64,000 nt of DNA from Candidatus Latescibacterota bacterium (GTDB taxonomy: Bacteria; Latescibacterota; UBA2968). The position numbers and the translations under genes are program-made. The notes under the pieces were generated by a model that saw nothing but the letters and a program-made list of their open reading frames with translations, made no database searches and had not been told where the DNA came from. Where the stretch lies: NCBI GenBank assembly GCA_022823725.1, contig JAJEHL010000026.1, forward strand, positions 434,001-498,000, in the 5' to 3' direction. Below, piece after piece: positions 9,666 through 17,027 of this stretch (position 1 is its first letter; each line of letters starts with the position of its first letter).

Positions 9666-9925
9666 TGTTTAAGTTTGTTATTCATCGACGTGCATCTCGA
9701 TATCTTAAACGCCTACCTCAAAATCTGCAAAATAGGATCAATGATGTTTTACGACAACTGCGAGCATCTCCCTTGCAGATACCCGGTATAAAAAAGATGG
9801 CTGGAGATTGGGCTGGTTATCACAGGTTGCGTGTCGGTCATATTCGTATTATAGTTTGGATTGATGAATCCGCAAAAATCATCTATGTTGATCATATTGG
9901 GCCTCGTGGTGATGTTTACAGATAA
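9665..9925 (+). CDS. RelE/ParE-family toxin
   Basis: An 86-aa basic protein with the RelE fold pattern: FVIHRRASRYLKRLP at the N-terminus, a helix NRINDVLRQLRASP, the strand block GYHRLRVGHIRIIVWID and the C-terminal strand KIIYVDHIGPRGDVYR. RelE-type toxins cleave mRNA in the ribosome; ParE relatives poison gyrase. The Arg residues in the YHRLRVGHIRI strand and the C-terminal basic/aromatic residues are present. It starts inside the antitoxin stop codon. The upstream gene is metabolic, so the pair looks like an inserted addiction or stress module. Confidence 0.85.
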   Translation: MFKFVIHRRASRYLKRLPQNLQNRINDVLRQLRASPLQIPGIKKMAGDWAGYHRLRVGHIRIIVWIDESAKIIYVDHIGPRGDVYR

Positions 9926-9952
9926 TTTATACAATACCGTTGTATTTCCCCT

Positions 9953-9984
9953 AAAACCTCGTCCAAGAATGAGCGAGGTTTTTT
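9953..9984 (+). terminator. Intrinsic terminator overlapping a start codon
   Basis: A perfect 9-bp stem AAAACCTCG (9953-9961) / CGAGGTTTT (9974-9982) with a 12-nt loop, followed by more T residues. It lies 27 bases after the toxin stop and should end the flavoenzyme-toxin-antitoxin transcript. The ATG used by the next gene (9969) is inside its loop. Confidence 0.8.
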
Positions 9985-11408
9985 CATTCTGCAAACGGTC
10001 TTTTTTTACAGCACTCCTAACCGTCTTAATTTGTGCTCCTTCCTTTGCCTATGACCGTGATCGCTGGGAAAATTTTACCAGCATGAATTATGTCACGTCT
10101 ATAGCGGAAAGTCCGACGGTTATTTTTGTGGCGACGACCGGGGGCATTCGCCGCTATGACCGGTTTGCCAAGTCCTGGCTGGTTCCGCTAACAACCCGCG
10201 ATGGCCTGCCCGATAATAGGGTACAGCGAATTGCTTATGATAGCGATACGGGCGATCTGTGGTTTGAAACGCCTTCGGGTGTGGGCAGGTGGCTCACTGG
10301 TGTACAGAGCGTTATGCCGGGGGGCAGGCCTCCTGTACATCTCCACAATCCCCGGTCAGTTCCCCAAATTCCACCGGTTTTTCCGCCTTTTGGTTATTAT
10401 CTCGACGATCGCCAGGTCATAGGTCCCCGGCGCAATTATGCGATTACAGATGTGTTGATTGACTCTTGGCGCCACCTCTGGATCGCCACATGGGGGCTGG
10501 GTGTGGGGCAGGCCGAACTCATAGATGGTCAGCTTTCATTCCTCACTTATGGTCCGCTGGAAGAAAATGTCACTGCTATTGCACGCGATGGCGATGTTTT
10601 GTGGATTGGGGGCGCAGATACCTATCGCGCTCCTGCGCGCGGTATTACCCGATATCGTCTTGATACAAATGTGTGGGAATATTTTGAAGCCAACCGCATC
10701 ATCGGTCTCGACGATCCCCAGATTGTTACGATATTACCCGGTGGTGACAATGTATGGTTTGGCACCCACAATGGTTTGATGCGGTATTACAGACGCACGG
10801 GGCAATGGTTTACTTATCGCGAAACCCGCCGCTGGGGACAGGTGCAGGCACTGGCACGCGACGACAATATTCTCTGGATCGGATCGGACCGCGGTTTGGC
10901 AATGCTGGATATCAAAGCCGACTCGCTCGACTATGTGCAGGGTAGCGAATACGCGATTATCAATGCTATGGTTGCGGGTCCCGATTATATATGGGCAGGT
11001 ACTGCGAGCGGTCTTTTTCAATGTGCTCGTGGGGATCGCACCTGGCGACCTGTGGCAAATAATATTGCCAAACGAAGGATACGCGCGCTGGCTATGCACA
11101 ACAATGATCTGTGGCTTGCTACCGCCGCCCCATCAGCAGTCGTGCGATATCGCCCGGGAGATGATACCTGGCACGAGTATCCCCTCACTGAGATAGGCGG
11201 GAGAGACCGCGTCTCAATTGAGGCCGATAACAATGAAGTGTGGGTTGCCACGGGCGCGGGAGCCTTTCTTTTAGATGTGCCGCGCCACCTGTGGACGCAT
11301 TACACGATGTACGATGGTCTCGCACACACGCGGGTACAGGTTGTTTTTCGAGATGGCGGATATGTCTGGTTTGGCACTGCTGAGGGGCTGAGTCGTTTTC
11401 GGAGGTGA
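9969..11408 (+). CDS. Exported beta-propeller protein (two-component-regulator propeller repeats)
   Basis: A 479-aa protein with a signal peptide (KRSFFTALLTVLICAPSFA, cleavage before YDRDRW). Many short blades follow of the type found in the sensor part of hybrid two-component proteins: LWFETPSGVGRW, LWIATWGLGVGQ, LWIGGADTY, VWFGTHNGLMRYY, LWIGSDRGLAML, IWAGTASGLFQC, VWVATGAGAFLL, VWFGTAEGLSRF. The protein ends after the last blade, so it is a free-standing periplasmic or surface propeller rather than a kinase sensor. The frame extends upstream into the toxin gene, but the signal peptide requires the ATG at 9969, which has a poor ribosome-binding site and sits in a terminator loop. The ligand or partner is unknown. 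Confidence 0.8.
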   Translation: MSEVFSFCKRSFFTALLTVLICAPSFAYDRDRWENFTSMNYVTSIAESPTVIFVATTGGIRRYDRFAKSWLVPLTTRDGLPDNRVQRIAYDSDTGDLWFETPSGVGRWLTGVQSVMPGGRPPVHLHNPRSVPQIPPVFPPFGYYLDDRQVIGPRRNYAITDVLIDSWRHLWIATWGLGVGQAELIDGQLSFLTYGPLEENVTAIARDGDVLWIGGADTYRAPARGITRYRLDTNVWEYFEANRIIGLDDPQIVTILPGGDNVWFGTHNGLMRYYRRTGQWFTYRETRRWGQVQALARDDNILWIGSDRGLAMLDIKADSLDYVQGSEYAIINAMVAGPDYIWAGTASGLFQCARGDRTWRPVANNIAKRRIRALAMHNNDLWLATAAPSAVVRYRPGDDTWHEYPLTEIGGRDRVSIEADNNEVWVATGAGAFLLDVPRHLWTHYTMYDGLAHTRVQVVFRDGGYVWFGTAEGLSRFRR

Positions 11409-11706
11409 CTCACGGACAGATTATAAGTTGTGTAACTATATTACAATAAATAACATTAGAATAACTTTCAGATGTAAAAAAATGCGTGACATCTGGCTTT
11501 AAATTTGTTACTTTTGACTTTCGCGGTATCCATATAAATCAACACATCAGTAGATTGGCAAGTCTAATGAACCTTCCGTTGGATCATACAACTATTTTCA
11601 TTTTCTCTGCCAAAAATACACACCGTTGAATAGATTTGTTCGGCGGCTGTTCATACGCACCTGGCGTCTTGAGTAGCCGCTTTTCTTTGTTTGGAAATAA
11701 GCATTT
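11409..11706. other. AT-rich intergenic region before the shell-protein gene
   Basis: This 298-bp gap holds no credible ORF. It contains an imperfect hairpin with 7-bp arms CAGATGT (11469-11475) / ACATCTG (11489-11495) without a strong T-tract, and a second structured element at 11643-11692 listed separately. The promoter for the microcompartment-protein/coiled-coil/rpoD group probably lies here. Confidence 0.5.
11643..11692 (+). promoter_or_regulatory. Nested hairpin with T-rich tail in the leader of the shell-protein gene
   Basis: Outer arms GCGGCT (11643-11648) / AGCCGC (11675-11680) enclose an inner stem ACGC (11655-11658) / GCGT (11664-11667), and TTTTCTTTGTTT follows. It lies 14 bp before the ATG at 11707. 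It could be an attenuator, a terminator of upstream transcription, or a small ligand-sensing leader. It matches no riboswitch class I know. Confidence 0.4.
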
Positions 11707-12153
11707 ATGAAACCTGCTCTTGGACTCATTGAAACGCTGGGTTTTGTCGGCGTTACCGAAGCGGCCGATGCAGCAACTAAAGCAGCGGCCGTTGAGTTGT
11801 CTGCTGTTGAACAAATAGAAGGTGGTATTATTTCGATTCGCGTTTTAGGCGATGTTGGCGCGGTGCAGGCTGCGGTTGAAGCCGGTGTGCAGGCGGCGCA
11901 ACAGGTGGGCACTCTGGTGGCACATCACGTGATTCCCAATCCACACGAGGACCTCGTCGATGTTTTTGGGTTGATGGAAAAAACGGACGAAATAGACGAA
12001 ACGGATCTCGAAAGTCTGCCAGTACATCGCCTGCGCCAGATCGCTCGTGAAACGCCGGGCGTTACGATTCAAGGGCGGGAAATTTCCCGCGCAAATCGAG
12101 CGCAATTGCTATCCGAACTTCGCAAGGCAAACAGAAATCAAACTGACGCTTAA
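11707..12153 (+). CDS. Bacterial microcompartment shell protein (BMC-H type) with C-terminal SAP/Rho-N-like extension
   Basis: Residues 1-85 are a clear single BMC domain (ALGLIETLGFVG, AADAATKAA, IEGGIISIRVLGDVGAVQAA, HHVIPNPHED) of the PduA/EutM/CcmK class, whose hexamers tile microcompartment shells. After an acidic linker (86-103), residues 104-141 (LPVHRLRQIARETPGVTIQG and on to LLSELRKA) resemble the small helix-extended-helix SAP or Rho-N fold, which usually binds nucleic acid. No encapsulated enzyme, vertex protein or other shell gene is in the window. The gene is followed after 16 bp by a coiled-coil protein, then rpoD. An orphan shell protein with a possible nucleic-acid-binding tail is unusual; the BMC call is firm, the tail call is inference. 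Confidence 0.88.
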   Translation: MKPALGLIETLGFVGVTEAADAATKAAAVELSAVEQIEGGIISIRVLGDVGAVQAAVEAGVQAAQQVGTLVAHHVIPNPHEDLVDVFGLMEKTDEIDETDLESLPVHRLRQIARETPGVTIQGREISRANRAQLLSELRKANRNQTDA

Positions 12154-12169
12154 TGCTGGAGCAAACACA

Positions 12170-12487
12170 ATGAACACCGAAACTCTTTGGGAAAGAATCA
12201 AGCAAGGTCTTCGCGATGGCGCGGCTACAGCAGCGGAAAAAGCCGAGTATTTGGGCAAACTCGGTCGCGCACGTCTCGATATTGCGCGCACCCGCCACGC
12301 CATTCACGATGCATTTACTGAACTTGGCGGACAAATATACGATGAGCTCAAAGATCATGAAGCCGCCATTGAGGCACAAACTGAGGCGGTTCAAGATCAC
12401 ATCGCGACCATTAACAAACTCGAAGAGCAATTGCAAAATCAGGAAGCGCAATTCAAAGTATTACAAGAGGCAGACAGAGAAGCGTAG
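12170..12487 (+). CDS. Coiled-coil protein of unknown function
   Basis: A 105-aa protein starting MNTETLWERIKQGLRDGAAT with a GGAG ribosome-binding site. The frame is open further upstream inside the shell gene, but that part is out of character. A first helical segment (about 5-55) contains KAEYLGKLGRARLDIARTRH and a Leu/Gly-rich turn. The second part (60-103) is a clear heptad-rich coiled coil (EAAIEAQTEAVQDHIATINK and on). It has no signal peptide or membrane segment. It lies between the microcompartment gene and rpoD and may associate with one of them, but no function is recognisable. Confidence 0.75.
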   Translation: MNTETLWERIKQGLRDGAATAAEKAEYLGKLGRARLDIARTRHAIHDAFTELGGQIYDELKDHEAAIEAQTEAVQDHIATINKLEEQLQNQEAQFKVLQEADREA

Positions 12488-12488
12488 A

Positions 12489-12514
12489 AACTTCTTCTGG
12501 CCCCACCAGAAGTT
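12489..12514 (+). other. Bulged hairpin after the coiled-coil gene
   Basis: AACTTCTTCTGG pairs with CCAGAAGTT across a 5-nt loop, with a 3-nt bulge. There is no T-tract, so termination is unlikely; it may stabilise the 3' end or partially insulate rpoD. Confidence 0.35.
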
Positions 12515-12688
12515 AGAAGCCCGTTGCCGTGTCGAGAAAGGGATGGGATTTGACACTGGCAATCGGGTAAAAATAGGAGGTGTTCATGTAAAATTCTCCC
12601 TTTGCTGTTCTAAGACCTTTGTCCTTTATCCTTGCAGGAGTTATCTACCTGCGCAAATCCCCTGTGCAAAGAAGGAGAGGTTGACGAA

Positions 12689-13546
12689 GTGCCAAGACTA
12701 TCTAAAAGACCTTATGCTCGTGAAGACGAATCACTGGATCAGTATTTGCAGGAAATTGGCGAAGTCGCGTTGCTTACAGCAGATCAGGAAGTCGTGCTGG
12801 CCAAACGAATAAAAAAGGGCGATCAAGGCGCCCTGGAAGAATTGACTACAGCCAACCTGAGATTTGTGGTAAGCGTCGCTAAACAATACCAGAATCAGGG
12901 CCTTTCGATGGGCGACCTGATCAACGAAGGGAATCTTGGACTCATCAAAGCCGCCCAGCGTTTTGATGAAACTAAGGGTTTCAAATTTATTTCTTATGCC
13001 GTGTGGTGGATCCGACAGGCGATTTTACAGGCTCTTGCCGAGCAGTCTCGCATTGTTCGCTTGCCGCTGAATCGGGTTGGCGCGCTCCACAAAATCGGCA
13101 AGGCATCGAGCGGTCTCGAACAGGAGTATGGACGCGAACCCAGCCCGGGTGAAATTGCCGATGAACTCGGCATGAATGATTTTGAAGTGCGCGATACGCT
13201 CAAAATTTCGAGCCGTCATCTTTCTCTGGATGCGCCATTTAAAGATGGCGAAGACAATAATCTGCTCGATGTGCTTGAAGACGGTATGCAACCCCCACCC
13301 GACGATCCTCTTCTCGATGACGCACTCAGACGAGAAATAGAAAAAGCCCTCGCTACCCTTACCCCCCGTGAAGCCGAAGTCATTACACTTTATTTTGGCA
13401 TCAATCGCGAACAGCCACTTACCCTCGAGGAGATTGGCGAACGTTTCGGATTGACTCGAGAGCGCGTGCGTCAGATTAAAGAGAAAGCACTTCGGCGATT
13501 GCGCCATACCTCGCGCAGCCGTCCGCTGAAATCTTATTTGCATTAA
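12689..13546 (+). CDS. rpoD: RNA polymerase primary sigma factor, short Bacteroidetes-like form
   Basis: A 285-aa sigma-70 protein that directs RNA polymerase to housekeeping promoters. The GTG at 12689 is preferred because GGAGAGG lies eight bases upstream; a TTG at 12632 would add 19 unlikely residues. Region 1.2 is [16 protein letters not shown]. Region 2 includes [37 protein letters not shown] and [20 protein letters not shown]. Region 3 is [20 protein letters not shown]. Region 4 carries [20 protein letters not shown]. It lacks the long region 1.1 and the non-conserved insert of E. coli RpoD, as in Bacteroidetes sigma A. Whether it is the primary or an alternative group 2 factor cannot be proven from one window. 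A strong terminator follows. Confidence 0.93.
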   Translation: MPRLSKRPYAREDESLDQYLQEIGEVALLTADQEVVLAKRIKKGDQGALEELTTANLRFVVSVAKQYQNQGLSMGDLINEGNLGLIKAAQRFDETKGFKFISYAVWWIRQAILQALAEQSRIVRLPLNRVGALHKIGKASSGLEQEYGREPSPGEIADELGMNDFEVRDTLKISSRHLSLDAPFKDGEDNNLLDVLEDGMQPPPDDPLLDDALRREIEKALATLTPREAEVITLYFGINREQPLTLEEIGERFGLTRERVRQIKEKALRRLRHTSRSRPLKSYLH

Positions 13547-13562
13547 TACGGACCGCTATTCC

Positions 13563-13606
13563 AATAGGCCACAAACGGGTTCGCCCGATGTGGCCTATTC
13601 TTTTTT
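13563..13606 (+). terminator. Strong intrinsic terminator after rpoD
   Basis: An 11-bp perfect stem AATAGGCCACA (13563-13573) / TGTGGCCTATT (13589-13599) encloses an inner CGGG-TTCG-CCCG stem-loop and is followed by CTTTTTT. It is positioned 16 bp after the sigma factor stop. Confidence 0.93.
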
Positions 13607-13642
13607 GGGGGAGAACTTTTGGTTTGCTGGGGTGTATAGTTA

Positions 13643-13748
13643 AAAGGTGAAACTAAAGAAGTAAGACGACTACCCAATTTCCTCTCTGGATTGCAGCTAA
13701 AACTATGCCGCAATGACGATTGCCTTTAACGTCTTACGTTTCACTTCT
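13643..13748 (-). repeat. Dispersed inverted-repeat element, copy 1, inside a larger inverted repeat
   Basis: The core (13685-13717) read on the minus strand is nearly identical to copies at 35083-35115 and 51459-51520: GTCATTGCGGC, a spacer, then GCNGCAATCCAGA. Here the arms ATTGCAGC / GCCGCAAT have one mismatch. Outside the core are further arms GTGAAAC (13647-13653) and GTAAGACG (13661-13668), matched inverted by CGTCTTAC (13730-13737) and GTTTCAC (13738-13744). The layout resembles a non-coding mobile palindrome. Confidence 0.7.
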
Positions 13749-13834
13749 CCCGTCTAACCGCTTCTTGACTCATTCTTCTATAACCTATACATTTGTCCGT
13801 CTAAATTTTTTTTATTTCAACCGGAGAATCACAA

Positions 13835-14503
13835 ATGTCTAATCGACTTTTTATTTTTGCACTGTTTTTACTTTCCGCTGCTTGCACAAGCTTACCTCTG
13901 TCTAAGCCCGCGTCTGTTTTTGCTCAGGATGAAGCAGTGTCAGAACCCGCGATGATAGGCGGGAGTGGGATGACATCCTGGATTTTGAAGGGGAATAAAA
14001 TTTACTATCTAAAGTGGGATAGAGAATTTGAACAAGCGCAGGTTTATGGTCCCCAGGAAATCGGTGGTGAGGATATCAAAGAAATTCTGCTGATGCAGAG
14101 TACGGGGGATTTTGCGTGGATACTGCGGGGTGACGATGTCTATTTTGTCGCTGCAAAACGCGAAGGTACGTTTGTGAGACTGGAAGTCGAGCGTCCCGAA
14201 GAACTCCCGGATTCAGAAGGGTCCGAACCGGTTATGATGGCTGGTGGCGGGAGCAGAGCCTGGGTTTTGAAGGGCTATAGTCTCTTTTATCTCAAATGGG
14301 ATCCCTCGTATGGAAATGTGCAGATTTATGGACCCGAAGACTTGCCTCCCAATGACTATGGTCCCTCCGAACCCGTTCTTATGCACGGTACAGGTAGCTC
14401 GGTATGGGTCTTGCGAGGCAATGATGTTTTTTATGTTACGGCCAGAGTTGATGGCACATTTGTCGATATTGAAATTGAGCGTCCCGAAGAACTTCCAGAG
14501 TAA
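13835..14503 (+). CDS. Lipoprotein with two internal ~90-residue repeats, unknown function
   Basis: A 222-aa protein with a lipoprotein signal peptide: the lipobox LSAAC places the lipidated Cys at residue 17. The mature part is two copies of one module (about 36-126 and 131-222). Each module is made of two half-repeats: a SEPxMxxGxGxxxWxLKG strand pair followed by YLKWD...YGP, then a WxLRGxDVxFV strand pair followed by EGTFV/DGTFV and ending xxxERPEELP. The regular Trp-Leu-(Lys/Arg)-Gly spacing suggests a small beta-propeller or beta-trefoil-like fold displayed in the envelope. I do not recognise the family. The ribosome-binding site is GGAG, eight bases upstream. Confidence 0.8.
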   Translation: MSNRLFIFALFLLSAACTSLPLSKPASVFAQDEAVSEPAMIGGSGMTSWILKGNKIYYLKWDREFEQAQVYGPQEIGGEDIKEILLMQSTGDFAWILRGDDVYFVAAKREGTFVRLEVERPEELPDSEGSEPVMMAGGGSRAWVLKGYSLFYLKWDPSYGNVQIYGPEDLPPNDYGPSEPVLMHGTGSSVWVLRGNDVFYVTARVDGTFVDIEIERPEELPE

Positions 14504-14530
14504 TAACCTATACTTGCGAGTAGAAACCTT

Positions 14531-17020
14531 ATGAACGAATTTGGACAGCGCAACAAGATAGTCGCTGGTCTGGTATTTTTTTTCACGACTATTATCTACC
14601 TCTCGACACTGGCACCTACTGTTGCATTTTGGGACTGTGGCGAGTTTATCACTACTGCTTATACTCTGGGCATTCCCCATCCCCCCGGCGCGCCGTTCTA
14701 TACTTTGCTGGGGCGTATCTTTGCCCTGTTGCCATTTGGGGAAATCGCTTTTCGCGTGAATCTCCTGTCGGCCGCTGCTGGTATTGCCACAGTAGTTTTC
14801 ATCTATTTGTGTACTGTTCGTTTGCTCTGCACATGGCTCGACCGCGAGAATACCGTCCACCAAATCGCTATTTTGGTCGGCGGTGTGGTTGCTTCCCTCA
14901 GCACGGCCTTTTCTTTTTCTTTTTGGAATAATGCCATTGAAGCAGAAGTTTATGGCTTGTCGATGTGTATTACCATGCTGGCGGTGTGGGTGGCGCTGCG
15001 CTGGGATGATGCGCACAAAGACCACAATAGCGATCGTCTCTTGCTCTTTATTGCCTATCTTTTTGGACTTGGCGCGGGTGTACATCTTCAATGTTTGCTC
15101 ACCATTCCCGGTATTCTCATTCTGCTTTTTACCGATTTGATGGAAGATCGACCACTCAAGCATCAGGTGCTCGTGGTCGTAGGGCTTACTCTCTATCCCT
15201 TTTTGTCTATTGTTTTTCCCATTGGGGTCGCCGCACTCCTGACGGGTGCTGTTGTCATCGGGTTGCTCATTTTGAGACCTGAATGGCGCAATCCCCGATT
15301 CTGGATTTTGGGCGTTATTATCGGTGCGCTGGGTTTTTCCACGTACTTTGCCCTTTTTATTCGGTCGGGTCTCAATCCCATGATTGATATGAACGATCCC
15401 GAGACCTGGGAAAATTTTAAAGCATTTATGGGGCGTCAGCAATACGGAATCCACCTTGTTTTTCCACGCCGCGCCGAACCCTGGGCTTTTCAGTTTAATA
15501 TTTTTGTCAAATATTTTCTTCAGCAGTTTCCGTTTTTCGATGGGATTTCCGCATCTTTTCGCCGTGCCGTAGATGTTTATAGGGGTGAGTATGAAAGTAT
15601 TCACTTTTCTTTGATTACACTCGCGCTCGGCATTGGCGGTGCTGTGTATCACCTGCGTAAGGATTGGAAACGCTTTGCTTCCCTTTTTGCCATGTTTGCC
15701 TTGATGGGCGTGGGTCTCGTGCTCTATCTCAATATGCCCGATCCAGAACCCCGCGAGCGCGAATATATCTTTGTGGGGGCTTATACATTTTTCGGTATCT
15801 GGATGGGTATTGGTGCCGCAGGTCTTATCGCTGAGGTAAAAAACAGATCGCTGGCGGTTCTTGTGGCGGCTCTCATGCTTCTGGTGCCATCGGGTATTCT
15901 GGTGAAAAATTATCACGTACACGATCGCACGGGCGATTTTGTGGCTTATGATTATGCCTATAATATTATGGCGACCTGTGAAGAAAATGCCATTTTGTTT
16001 ACGAATGGGGATAACGATACGTATCCCCTGTGGTTCTTGCAGGGTGTTGAGGGTGTGCGAAACGATATTCAAATTGTCAATTTGAGTCTGATCAAGACGT
16101 CGTGGTACATTAAACAACTGAAAAGGCTCGGTATTGAAGTCGGTGTTGAAGATGATGAGATTGAAGGATTGCTCGGGGCTTATCCCTGGGACTACGACAG
16201 AGGCATAGAAGTGGCAGGTCTTAAACTCGAGGCGGGGGATCTTCCCATAATGGAGTATCCCACGGGTAGAGGCACGGTGTCCGTCCTGGAACCCCATACT
16301 TTGATGATATGGCGCATTGTGAAACACAACTGGGAAAAGCGTCCCATTTATTTTGCCGTGACCGTGCCCGATATTAATATGGCGGGTTTGAAGCCCTATT
16401 TGTCTATGGAGGGTATGGCGTATAAACTGGTTGAGTCCCGTGGATACGAGCAGTTTGAGGAGGAAAAGATCAGACGCAATTTGCTCGAGGTCTATCGGTA
16501 CACGGGCGTTGCGGATAGTACGGTTCACAAAGATCCGGTTGCTCGCCGCCTGCTCAGCAATTATTTGATTCTCTTTGACGGTCTTGTCCGCGCGTACATT
16601 CGGCTGGGTATGCACCAGGAGGCGTATGATGTTCTCGCCGAACTCGAAAAGCGCGTGCCACCATACGCGCTCGACAGCCCGGAAACATATTTGATTCTCT
16701 TCGATGGTCTTGTCCGTGCTTATAGACAACTGGATATGCACGAAAAGGCGTATGACGTTCTCGCCGAACTCGAAAAGCACCTGCCTTCATACGTGCTCGA
16801 CAGTCCGGCAACACGGCAATTCGCGGGCGAACACTACCGCGTGCTGGCCATCCATTTTTACGAGTCGGGTGACATAACTCGTGCTGTCTCTTCGCTTGAG
16901 AATCTGCTCCGCCTGGGTCCGCCGCTTGAAAATCCCGAAGATATACGCAGGCTCATAGATCAATGGAAATTGGGGGCGACGCCGAGGGATGTAGATAGTG
17001 TGGGATCTGTTGAGCGGTGA
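14531..17020 (+). CDS. DUF2723-family multipass membrane protein with C-terminal duplicated helical repeats
   Basis: An 829-aa inner-membrane protein of the DUF2723 type common in Bacteroidetes and relatives; family members resemble protein O-mannosyltransferases (GT-C fold). The hallmark segment WDCGEFITTAYTLGIPHPPG follows the first transmembrane helix and includes the Asp/Glu pair expected at a GT-C active site. About ten or more further hydrophobic helices run to about residue 470, then a soluble domain. Residues 678-761 are a 42-residue TPR-like helical unit repeated in tandem (YLILFDGLVRAY...MHxxAYDVLAELEK) and nearly identical at DNA level. Its stop lies 7 bp from the convergent rhomboid stop. 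Substrate unknown; glycosyl transfer to exported proteins is family-based inference. Confidence 0.85.
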   Translation: MNEFGQRNKIVAGLVFFFTTIIYLSTLAPTVAFWDCGEFITTAYTLGIPHPPGAPFYTLLGRIFALLPFGEIAFRVNLLSAAAGIATVVFIYLCTVRLLCTWLDRENTVHQIAILVGGVVASLSTAFSFSFWNNAIEAEVYGLSMCITMLAVWVALRWDDAHKDHNSDRLLLFIAYLFGLGAGVHLQCLLTIPGILILLFTDLMEDRPLKHQVLVVVGLTLYPFLSIVFPIGVAALLTGAVVIGLLILRPEWRNPRFWILGVIIGALGFSTYFALFIRSGLNPMIDMNDPETWENFKAFMGRQQYGIHLVFPRRAEPWAFQFNIFVKYFLQQFPFFDGISASFRRAVDVYRGEYESIHFSLITLALGIGGAVYHLRKDWKRFASLFAMFALMGVGLVLYLNMPDPEPREREYIFVGAYTFFGIWMGIGAAGLIAEVKNRSLAVLVAALMLLVPSGILVKNYHVHDRTGDFVAYDYAYNIMATCEENAILFTNGDNDTYPLWFLQGVEGVRNDIQIVNLSLIKTSWYIKQLKRLGIEVGVEDDEIEGLLGAYPWDYDRGIEVAGLKLEAGDLPIMEYPTGRGTVSVLEPHTLMIWRIVKHNWEKRPIYFAVTVPDINMAGLKPYLSMEGMAYKLVESRGYEQFEEEKIRRNLLEVYRYTGVADSTVHKDPVARRLLSNYLILFDGLVRAYIRLGMHQEAYDVLAELEKRVPPYALDSPETYLILFDGLVRAYRQLDMHEKAYDVLAELEKHLPSYVLDSPATRQFAGEHYRVLAIHFYESGDITRAVSSLENLLRLGPPLENPEDIRRLIDQWKLGATPRDVDSVGSVER
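16562..16813 (+). repeat. Tandem 126-bp in-frame duplication inside the DUF2723 gene
   Basis: Two adjacent 126-bp units begin at 16562 and 16688, both starting TATTTGATTCTCTT and sharing long blocks such as GTTCTCGCCGAACTCGAAAA. Each encodes 42 residues, so the copy number could change without breaking the frame. Confidence 0.85.
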
Positions 17021-17027
17021 TCTGCTT

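Noticed and set aside
12549-12580. TTGACA-like sequence upstream of rpoD
   Set aside because: The nearest A/T-rich hexamer is only 12 bp away, too close for a sigma-70 promoter.
13563-13606. GGGTTCGCCC resembling a tRNA T-loop
   Set aside because: It is the loop of the rpoD terminator; no acceptor or anticodon stem surrounds it.
14213-16780. An 855-codon open frame antisense to the DUF2723 gene
   Set aside because: It lies fully opposite a well-supported membrane protein, has no recognisable domain and reads as low-complexity, His/Asn-rich translation. It is a codon-bias shadow.
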